A stretch of 64,000 nt of DNA from Alloalcanivorax marinus (lineage in GTDB: Bacteria; Pseudomonadota; Gammaproteobacteria; Pseudomonadales; Alcanivoracaceae): NCBI RefSeq assembly GCF_016906305.1, contig NZ_JADDOL010000018.1, positions 20,778-84,777 of the forward strand, given 5' to 3'. The position numbers and the translations under genes were made by a program. Shown here one piece after another: positions 8,375-18,900 of the stretch. Each line of letters begins with the position of its first letter. The stretch's first letter is position 1. The notes under the pieces were generated by a model, which was given only the letters and a program-made list of their open reading frames with translations, made no database searches and was not told where the DNA came from.

Positions 8375-9937
8375 ATGAGCAGTCAATCCGGTTTCTTGCG
8401 TATCGCACTTCTGGCCCTGGCGCTGGCCTTCCACATCGGCCCCGCGCGGGCGCAAAGCACGCCGCCCCAGGTGGTGGTCAACGGGGTAACCTTCCAGGGC
8501 AACTACACCTACACCGCCTCCGACCTGTCCGGGCTGATCGCCTCGGAAATCGGCAAACCCATGACGCTCAAGGACATCCAGGGCCTGGCCGCCAAGGTGG
8601 AAGCGTTCTACCACGATGCCGGTTACCCGCTGGTCAAGGTGGTGGTGCCGCAACAGACCTTCGCCGACGGCACGCCGGTGAAACTGGTGGTGCTGGAAGG
8701 CCAGCTGGGCGAGATCCGTATCGAGGGCAATCAGCGCTACGACTCCCAGCGCATCCTGGACGCCCTGGCCGCCGCCGACGTGCACCGTGACGAGCCGGTG
8801 CGGCTGGACCGGGTGGAACGGGCCCTGACCCGCCTCAACCGGCAGTCCGGCATCGAAGCCGCCGCCGCCCTCAAACCCGGCGCCCGCCAGGGCTACACCG
8901 ACCTGGTGATCAAGGTCGAGGAAGCCCCGCGCGTCACCGGCGCGCTGGAGCTCAACAACTACGGCAGCAAGGACACCGGCCGCTACCGGGTGGTGCCGTC
9001 CATCACCCTGCAGAACCTGACCGGCCGGGGCGACAACGCCAACCTGATCGGCATGCAGTCCATCGGTGACGGCGACGCCTGGTTCGCCTACGCCGACTAC
9101 GTGACGCCGGTGAACGCCCGCGGCACCAGCGTTCAGGTGTACGGTTCCACCGGCAACGTCAACGTGGGCCGCGACTTCGAGGTGCTGGAAGTGGAAGGCG
9201 ACAGCACCGGCCTGGGCGTGGGCGTGCTGCAGGACCAGATTCTGTCCGCGCGCAGCGTGCTCACCTACAGCGCCTGGCTGGAAGGCACCGACCTGGATCA
9301 GGACATGCTCGGCGTGCGCATCGCCGAGGACCGCATCCGCAAACTGCGGGTGGGCGTGGCCCTGGACCGCACCGACCTGTCCGGGCGCAGCCTGGTCTCC
9401 GTGGACCTGCACCACGGCCTGGGCGAAAGCCTGGGCGGCATGGACGACGACTCCTCCCTGTCCAGCCGTGCCTTCGCCGGCGCCGACAACGACTTCACCA
9501 AGATCACCCTGGACCTGGCCCGCATCCAGCGCCTTAACGCGCGCACTCTGCTGATCCCGCGCCTGTACGGCCAGTACGCCTTCGACCCGCTGGTCTCCAG
9601 CGAGCAGTGGGCCATCGGCGGCGTCAATTCGGTGAAGGGGCATCCGCCGTCGATCTACTCCGGCGACAGCGGCGTCACCGCCACCCTGGAGGCCCGCTAC
9701 GACCTGTTCGCCGACGACTCCCGTTATCAACTGATCGGCCAGCTCAGCCACGGCCGTCTGTACATCAAGAAGCCGTTCTACGACCAGGACGACGAACGGG
9801 ACATCTCCGGCGCCAGTCTGGGCCTGCTGGTCCGGCCCTGGGACCCCATCGAGGTGCGCCTGGATTGGGGGCTGCCGTTGGGCACCGAAACCGGTGACAA
9901 CAGCTATTTCTACGCTCAAGCACGCTACCGCTTCTGA
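8375..9937 (+). CDS. Two-partner secretion outer-membrane transporter TpsB (ShlB/FhaC/HecB family)
   Basis: 520 residues. A signal peptide (IALLALALAFHIGPARAQS) is followed by a POTRA_2-type domain (VVVNGVTFQGNYTYTASDLS to roughly residue 110) and a second POTRA-like stretch (LGEIRIEGNQRYDSQRILDA). A 16-stranded Omp85-type barrel then ends in aromatic ARYRF, the usual outer-membrane insertion signal. TpsB proteins recognise the TPS domain of their exoprotein in the periplasm and pass it through the barrel. The gene directly precedes its evident partner with 28 bases between them, so the two form an operon. The family's conserved barrel-lumen motif was not checked in detail. Confidence 0.93.
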   Translation: MSSQSGFLRIALLALALAFHIGPARAQSTPPQVVVNGVTFQGNYTYTASDLSGLIASEIGKPMTLKDIQGLAAKVEAFYHDAGYPLVKVVVPQQTFADGTPVKLVVLEGQLGEIRIEGNQRYDSQRILDALAAADVHRDEPVRLDRVERALTRLNRQSGIEAAAALKPGARQGYTDLVIKVEEAPRVTGALELNNYGSKDTGRYRVVPSITLQNLTGRGDNANLIGMQSIGDGDAWFAYADYVTPVNARGTSVQVYGSTGNVNVGRDFEVLEVEGDSTGLGVGVLQDQILSARSVLTYSAWLEGTDLDQDMLGVRIAEDRIRKLRVGVALDRTDLSGRSLVSVDLHHGLGESLGGMDDDSSLSSRAFAGADNDFTKITLDLARIQRLNARTLLIPRLYGQYAFDPLVSSEQWAIGGVNSVKGHPPSIYSGDSGVTATLEARYDLFADDSRYQLIGQLSHGRLYIKKPFYDQDDERDISGASLGLLVRPWDPIEVRLDWGLPLGTETGDNSYFYAQARYRF

Positions 9938-9965
9938 GCGCCACCACTTTTACGGGTAACGAATC

Positions 9966-12900
9966 ATGGCACGAAATAAAAAACGCAATGCTTCAGTGGC
10001 GGTCGCCGTTTCGGTTTCAGTGTTCGGCTTCAGCGGCGCGGTCCACGCGGGTCCCAGCGGCGGTCAGGTGGTGGGTGGTGACGCCAATGCGGTGATCGCC
10101 CAGGCGGGCGGCAACACCACCATTGAACAGTTCGTCAACAAGGCGGTGATCAACTGGAACGACTTCAGCATCGATCCCGGTGAGCTGGTCAAATTCATCC
10201 ACCAGGCCAACACCGATGTAACCCTTAACCGGGTCACCGGCGACACCGTGTCCCAGATCAAGGGCGCGCTCACCGCCAACGGCAACATCTTCCTGATCAA
10301 TCCCAACGGCATCGTGTTCGGCGCCGGCGCGGAAATCGACGTGGCAGGCCTGCTGGCCACCACCTTCGACATCGCCGATCAGGATTTCATGGACGGCAAG
10401 CTCAACTTCAGCGGCGAGCTGATGAGCAACGCGTCCATCACCAACCAGGGCTCGATCGAGGTGGGCAACGGCGGCTTCGTCTACCTGATCGCCCCCAATG
10501 TGGAAAACACCGGCCACATCATCGCCAACGTGGGCCGCGTGACCCTGGCCAACGACGGTTCCTACGACATCGACCTGACCGGCAACGGCCTGGTCACTTT
10601 CTCGGTGACCGACGCGGACCTGACCGGCGCCACCGGCTCGGTCAAGAACGGCCCGGGCGGCGAGATCGAAGCCGGCCATGTGCTGCTCTCCGGCAGCCAG
10701 AAGGACGCCGTGGTGTCCTCCGTGGTCAACCAGGGCGACATCACCGCCGCCACCGAACTGACCATGGCCGGTGACGATCTGGAACAATCCGGCACCATCG
10801 CCGCCGGCGACACCACCCTGGAGGCCACCAACGCCATCGTCTCCAACGGCGGCTCCATCAGTGGCGGCTCCGCCACCCTGAAAGCGGGCACCGGCATCGG
10901 CGCCGCCAGCGCCGTGCACACCGACGTGGACGACCTGGCGGTGAGCAGCGAGAGCGGCGCCATCCGCGTCGCCGAAGCCAACCAACTGGACAGCCTGAGC
11001 ATCACCACCGGCGACAGCGCCCAGGTGAGCTTCAAGCAGGACGGTGTCGATCCGATTACCAGTGACCCGGTGCAAGACGACGTCAGCGTGCAGTTCAACG
11101 GCCAGACCTTGAGCGCCAGCCGCGACACGGTGAAAACCGATCTGAGCTTCACCCACGGCGACGGCGGCGTGACCCTGTCCGGCGTCAATGTGGAAGGTGA
11201 CCTGAGCGTCACCGCCGCCGGCAACATCGTCGGTAACGGTAACCTGGACACCGCCGCCAGCGGTAACCGCGTGGAGCTGGCCACCACCGTGGACGGCGCC
11301 ACCATCGGCGCCGAGAACAACGCCCTGCGCATCGACGCGGAGACCCTGCGCGCCGAAGCGCAAAAAGGCCATGTGGTGATCACCGACACCGCCGGCGACC
11401 TGACCCTGGAGCGCGTCAGCACCGGTGACAACAGTGTGGACGCCGGTCTGCGTGCCCTGATCACCGCCGAGAAAGGCGACCTGCGCGGCGGCGACAGCGG
11501 CGAGATCAACGTGGAAGCCTGGGCCACCAATCTGAAAGCGGACGGCGCCATTGGCAACCCCGGCCAGGCGGTGACCACCGCCGTGGACGTGCTCTCCGCG
11601 TCCACCCAGGACGGCGGCATCTACGTGGACGACCGGGACGGTGAGCTGGTGCTGGGCAAGATCAGCGCCGGCGAGCGCATCATCCAGGCCGGTCTGCCCG
11701 CCTCGTCCACCGGCATCAGCAACGCGGACGGCAGCGTCACCCTGAGCAACGGCGCCACCGGCAGCCACAGTGTGGTGATCGGCGCCGACGACAACATCGT
11801 CATCGGCGACACCGTGTCCGCCACCGACGACCTGATCATCCTGTCCCGCGGCGGCGGTCTCTACAACGGCGGCGACGCCGCCGTCCTCACCGGGCGCTTC
11901 GTGTTTCTGCAGGCCGCGGATCGCATCGGTCAGAGCGGCAGTGCCCTGAAAACCCAGAGTAACCACCTGAGCGCCGCGTCCGGCGGCAACGGTGTGTACC
12001 TGACCGAGAACAACGGCCTCAACGTCACCTCCATTTATTCCCACGGCGAGAACGCCAAGGTGGAACTGGAAGCCACCGTGGGCGACGTGGTGCTGGGCCT
12101 GGTGGAGGTGCAGAACGGCGACGCCTCGGTGATCAGCCAGGGCGGCAGCATCCGCGGCGACGGCGGTACGCCGCCCAACGTACGCGCCAACCACCTGACC
12201 CTGGACGCCGACGGCGCCATCGGCACCGCGGCCCAGGCGCTCACCACCGAGGTGGAAGGCCTCACCACCACCACCGGCACCAGCCTGGCCGGCACCTACG
12301 TGGCCAACACCGGCCTGCTGTCGAGCCTGGATGTGACCACCCTGGGTGGCAACGTGTCGGTCACCGACGCCGACGGCGGCGTGCGCTTCGACCGCGCCAA
12401 CGAACACCTGGCGATTGAACGTAACAGCGGCCAGGGCCTGGACCTGACCGTCAATAACGGCGCCGGCAATCTGATCGTGGAAGGCGCCGATCTGAGCGGT
12501 CATCAGGTCGACCTGAGCGCCAGTGGTCGCATCGGCGACGGCGGCGGCGTACTGGCCGCCGACGGCCTGACGCTGGCCGCCGGTGACGACATCGACCTGA
12601 CCACCGACGCCAACCGCATCGACGCCACCACCACCGACGGCGATATCGGCCTGGACAACCTGGGCGAAGGTCCTCTGGCGCTGAACGCCGCCGCCGGCGG
12701 CGATGATCGTGACGTCAGCGTGAGCCATCAGGGCGACCTGAACCTGGGCCAGGTGTCCGCGGACGGCCTGATCAGCCTGACCGCCAGCGGCGACCTGAAC
12801 GGCGACGGCGACAACACCGCCATCACCGGCAATGACGTGAAACTGGACGCGGCCAGCATCGGCAGTGACAGCCGTGACCTGTCCACCGCCATCACCGGCA

Positions 12901-15900
12901 AGCTGTCCATGCTCTCCGACGGCGACGTCTACGTGACCAACGTGGGCGCGCTGACCATGCTCGACGGGGAAGCGGTTGGCGACATCGACTTCACCCAGTC
13001 CGGCAACGCCGTGCTGGGCCGGCTGTCCAGTGGCGGCAGCGTGACCTTCAACGCCACCGGCCGCGTCAGTGACGGCAACGGCGACGCCGACAACATCGTC
13101 GCCAACGATCTGACCCTGGACGCCCTCCAGGTGGGGGCCGCCGACGGCACCGTGGACGCCCTGGAAATCCGCGTCGACGAACTGGTGGTCGACGCCCGCA
13201 ACGGCGGCATCTATCTGCGCAACCGTGACAGCGGTCCGCTGAGCCTGATGCACGCCCGCGCCGCCGGTGGCGATGTGAACATCGACACCGCCGGCACCAT
13301 GAACCTGGGCACCGTGACCTCGGCCGGCGGCAACGTCACCCTGACCAGTGGCGGCGCCATCAACGACGCCCGCCCGGACGGCTCCAGCGACGCCAACGTG
13401 GTGGCCCGCAAGGTGGACCTGCGTGCCCAGCAGGGTGTCGGCAACACCGGCCCCCTGGTGCTGGACGTGGACCAGATGTCGGTGAGCGGCGGTAACGGCG
13501 ACGTCAACGCCGCCAGCCCCGGCGCCGTGGAAGTGGACGCCGACAGCCTGGTGGGCAAGGGCACCGGTGGCGTCACCATCGTCGCCGCCTCCATCACCGT
13601 GCTCGACAACAACGGCGGCATCCTGGTGATGGACGGCGGCAAGCTGGTGCTCACCGCCACCAACGGCAACATCGTGTTCCTGAATCAGGACGACACCATC
13701 CGCCTGCCCGGCGGTGGCAGCATCACCCTGACCGCCCGCGCCGACGGCACCAACGAGGGCTATAACGGCAACATCATTACCGGCAACCTGGTCACCGAGG
13801 GCGGCGACATCACCCTGGACGCGGACCGCAACGTGACCCTGGGCATGCTCGACACCGGCGGCACCGGCGACGTCTATGTGATCGCCCGTGACGGCGTGAT
13901 CCTGGACGGCAACGGCGCCGACCAGAACGTGCGCGGCGACCACGTCACCCTGATCGGCAACACCCCCACCCAGCGCGACGCGGAAATCGCCCGCGACACC
14001 GCCATCGCCGACTACGCCGGCCGGGTGGCGGAGCTGAACGCCAAGATCCTGCAGCTGCAAACCCTGCAGCAGCAGCTGGAGGCGTACATCGCCGCGCTCA
14101 ACTCGGCGATCGTCAACAAGAACATTTCCCAGCAGAACCTGACCAGCGCCCAACGCACCGCGGACCGCCTCAACAGCCAGCTGAGCGCCGCCAGCCGCGC
14201 GCTGGATAACCTCAATCGCGTGGTCTCCGTGGCCCAGGCGGCGGTGGATGCGGTGGCCCTGGCCGCCGGTGCCGCCCAGGCCATTCCGTTCAGTGGTGAC
14301 GGCGGCTCCGAGGGTGTGTTCCAGGGCCTGAGCCTGGCCCTGTCCATCGCCCAGATCGCGGTGGACGAATACGACCGCAACGTGGTCTCGCCCCTGGCCA
14401 ACGACGTCAACAATGCCCTGAACGACCTGGACGTGGCCAAGAGCTACTTCCGCGACGCGGTCACCAACGTGGATACCTGGACCCGCCTGCGCGACACCAC
14501 CCGGGTGTCCCGCGACATGGCGGACCACTCCGTGTTCAAGGCCACCGCCGCCCGCGACGCCAGCCAGGCGCTGCGCCAGCAGTCCATCGCCGCCTACGAT
14601 CAGGCGCAGGACATCGACATGTCCGCCGCCAAACCGCTGGGCATTCAGGCCAACCAACTGGACATGGGCACCAGCAGCGGCCGTGCCCTGAACAGCGGCG
14701 TGTACCTGGACTCCACCGGTAATCTGGGCCTCGGCGACATCAACTCCGTGGGCGAGATCCGCGCCGAAAACGTGGCGGGCAATATCAGCGTGGTGGGTGA
14801 CGTGGTCAGCCCGACGCTGATCTCCCTGCAGGCCGAGGGCGCGGTACGCGGCATCGGCGGCACCTGGGTGAACGGAGAATGGGTACCGGTGGCGGGTATT
14901 CTGCACGCCCCGGCCATCGCCGTGCGCGCCGAGCAGGGCGTCGCCAACCAAGAGGACTCGCTGTACACCGACACCGATGAAATCGCCATCGACGGCGGCC
15001 AAGGCGATGCTTTCGTGATCAACGACAACGACGGCGACGAACTGGTTCTGGGCACCGTGGACGGCCTCAGCGGCATGACCGCCTCCGGCGACATGGGCCT
15101 CGCCAACCGGGGCGACCTGCGCCTGAAGACGCAGATCATCGACACCGACGTGACCGCTGACAGCGACACCTCTCTGGTGGCCGAGGGCGGCGCCATCATC
15201 GACGACAACGGCGACACTCTGAACGTCACCGGCGGCGATCTGCACTTCCGCGCCGACGGCCAGGTGGAGCTGGACACCCGGGTGGACCGCGTGGTCAACA
15301 GCGGCACCAGCGAAGGCGACGTGCTGCTGCGCGAACGCGACGACCTGGCGCTGATCGCCCTGGAAACCCTGAACGGCGACATCGACGTCACCGCCGGCGG
15401 CAACCTGACCGTCCATGAACTGGCCGCCGGTGGCGACAGCGCCACCATCCGGCTGGACGCGGACGGCCGCATCGACGACGACCAGGACAACAGCACCCTG
15501 ATCGCCGGCAAGCGACTGGAACTGACCGCCGGCGGCGCCATCGGCGCCACCGGTAGCGTTACCCAGCGCGGCCTGGACACCGCCGTGGACGTGGTCACCG
15601 CCGACGCCCAGGGCGAGATCAATATCCACGACCGGGACGACCTGGACGTGGAGAAGGTCACCACCACCACCGGTAACATCACCCTCACCAGCGACGCCGG
15701 CGACCTGCGTCTGGGCGAAGTGCGCACCAACGGCGAGGGCGGCAACATCACCCTGATGGCCGACGGCGCCATCGACGCGCTCAATGAAGCGGACGACACC
15801 CCGGAACTGTACGCCGACCAGCTGGCTCTGCGCGCCGGCAACGGCATCGGTACCGCCGACCAGGCGCTGCTGATCGAAACCGGCGCCCTGGAAGCGGACG

Positions 15901-18900
15901 CCGGCAACGGCGGCCTCTACCTGTTCAATCAGAACCGCGACCTGACCGTGGGCGGCGTGACCCCGAACCTGGGCCTGCCCGGCCTCACCGGCCTGGACGC
16001 CAACGGTGACCTGCACCTGACCGTGGCCGACGGCGCCCTCACCGTGAACGAAGCGGTGACCCAGACCGGCGAAGGCGACACCCGCCTGAGCAGCGGCAAG
16101 GGCCAGTTGGTCAACGCCAACCTGGACGCCGCCGGGGATCTGACCCTGACCGCCGCCACCGGCGATATCACCGCCATCAACGGCGTGCAACTGACCAGCG
16201 ACGGCGACTTGTCCGCCACCGCCACCGAAGGGGGTGTCAGCCTGGTGCAGAACAGTCGCGCCCAGGCCGACGGCGACCTGACGCTGAAGGGCGGCACCAC
16301 CGTGTCGCTCAACAACGCCAGCGCCGAGGCCGGCGGCGACCTGACCCTGACCGGTGAAAACGGCAACGTGACCCTGGTTCACGGCCAGGCTACCGGCGCC
16401 GAGGACGTGACCATCAGCGCCGGCGACAACATCACCGTGTCCGGCGTCTCCACCCTGACCGCCACCAACGGGGCCCTGAAAGCCACCGCCACCGAGGGCA
16501 ACCTGGAGATCAGCAGTGGCAGCAGTGCCTCCGCCGCCACCACCCTGGACCTGAAAGCGGGCGACCAGGTGGCGCTGAACAGTGCCACCGTCCAGTCCGG
16601 TGGTGACATGAGCGTCACCGCGGAAGACGGCGACGTGCTGCTCACCAACAGCCGCGCCGCCACCGAAGGGGCGCAGACCGTCAGCGCCGGCGGCAGCGTG
16701 CGCCTCACTCAATCGCAGCTGCACACCGAAACCGACGGCGACATGAAAGTGACCGCCACCAACGGTGACATCAGCCTCAACAACAGCCAGATGCTGGCCG
16801 GCGGTGCCTTCGACGGCCAGGCCGGCGGCGACGCCGTGCTGATCAGCGGCCTGATCAGCGCCGGGGGCTCTCTGAATCCTGAAGCGGATCCCGCTAACGG
16901 CACTTTGGATCTGGACGCCGGCGGCAGCGTGCGTCTGACCCAGGGCAGCACCCTCACCGGCACCGGCGACACCCATGTGGGCGCCGAGGCAGGCGAGCTG
17001 CTGGTGGTGGATAACGGCAAGATCCTCTCCGGTGCCGATATCGACCTGAGCGCCGGCACCAACGCCACCTTCAACACCGGCCGGGCGACGGCCGGGCAGG
17101 ACCTCACCCTTACCGCCGGCCAGAACGTTAGCCTCTCCGGGGGCGGCAATCTGACCGCCACCGACGGTGACCTGTCGGCCACCGCCACCGGCGGCGATGT
17201 GCTGTTCACCCAGAACAGCAGCGCCACCGCCGGCGGTGACCTGGAACTGACCGCCAAGGGCAACACCATCCTCACCAACGCGCTGATCAACGCCGGCGTC
17301 GACCTGGCGCTGACCGCGAGCCAGGGCTCCCTGCGCATGACCGACAGCGACGCCATCGCCGGCGGTAAGCTGGATGCCAGCGCCGGCCAGGATCTGCAAC
17401 TGGCCGCGGGCTCCACGCTGATCGCCAACGGCGGCACGCTCAACGCCACCGCCACCGACGGCTCTCTGAATATGAGCCAGAGCAGTCGCGCCGCCGCCAC
17501 CGGCGACGTGGCCCTGCGCGCCGGCACCGACCTGGCCCTGAACAACGCCACGGCGGAGTCCCTGGAACAGAACCTGCGCCTCACCGCCGACACCGGCAGC
17601 GTGACCCTGGTGACCAGCCAGGGCACCGCCCGGGGTGACGCCACGGTGACCGCCGGGGAGAACCTGGTGCTGTCCGCCGGGTCCGCGCTCACCGCCACCG
17701 ACGGCGACCTGGACCTCACCGCCACCGACGGCAATCTGAGCGTGAGCCAGTCCTCGCGCCTGACCGCCGGCAATGACCTCACCGGCAACGCCGGCACGGA
17801 CCTGGCCTTCACCACCGGCACCCAGGCCACCGCCGGCGGCGACCTGGACCTGGACGCCGGCCGTCACCTCACCGTGGAAGACAGCCAGGTGCGCGCCGAC
17901 GGCGACGCCGCTCTGACCGCCACCGCGGGCAACCTGTCGGTGACCCGCTCCACGGTCACCGCCGGCGGCTTCCTGGACGGCGACGCCGGCCAGGGCATCC
18001 TGCTGACCGCCGCCACCCTGGCCAGTGGTCGGATGCCGATGGTGCCGTTCACCGCCGACTTCGACCCGGCCCCCGCCGCCAACGTGGATCTCACCCTGAA
18101 CGCGGGCAGCGGTGACATCGCCCTGTCCCAGGGCACCCGCGTGGAGTCCGCCGGGGCCCTGGTGATGGACAGCGAGGAAGGCAACGTCAGCCTCACCAAC
18201 GGCAGCCGCGCCACCGCCGTCACCGACGCCACCATCGAGGCCGGCGCCGACGTTACCCTGGCAGAAGCATCACGCCTGGAAGCCGGCAACGGCGACCTGA
18301 AAGTGACCGCCACCGACGGCGACCTGATCGTCCGCCAATCCTCGGTGCTGCGCGCCGGCGGTGACCTCACCGGCCGCGCCGGCGGCGACCTGGCGTTCTC
18401 CGAGGGCGCCCAGGCCGACGCCGACGGCGACCTGGATCTGGACGCCGGCGACAACCTGACCGTCCAGGAAGCCGGCGTACGCGCCGACGGCAACGCGGCG
18501 CTCACCGCCGCCACCGGCGATCTGGCGGTGACCCGTTCCACGGTCACCGCCGGTGGCTTCCTGGACGGCGACGCCGGCGGTGCCATCACCCTGACCAGCG
18601 CCACCCTGAACAGTGGCGTGAGCGATCCGGCGCCGACCGGCAACGTCGACCTGAGCCTGAACGCCGGCAGCGGCAACCTGACCCTCACCGATGGCAGCAG
18701 CGCCTCCGCCGCCGGCGACCTGGTGCTGGGCAGTGAGGAAGGCAGCATCGTCCTCACCAACAGCAGCCGGGCGCAGGCGGCCACCGACGCCACTCTGACC
18801 GCGGGCAGCGACGTGCGTATCAACAACAGCGCGTCCGTGGAAGCCGGGGAGGGCGACCTGACCGTCACCGCCACCGATGGCGATCTGAGCCTGGCCAGCG

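Noticed and set aside
10017..17867. 7.85-kb uninterrupted reading frame on the strand opposite the exoprotein
   Set aside because: Its translation is a low-complexity Gly/Ala/Val/His mixture that mirrors the GC-rich repeats of the sense gene. There is no start signal or domain. The absence of stops follows from codon bias in repeats.
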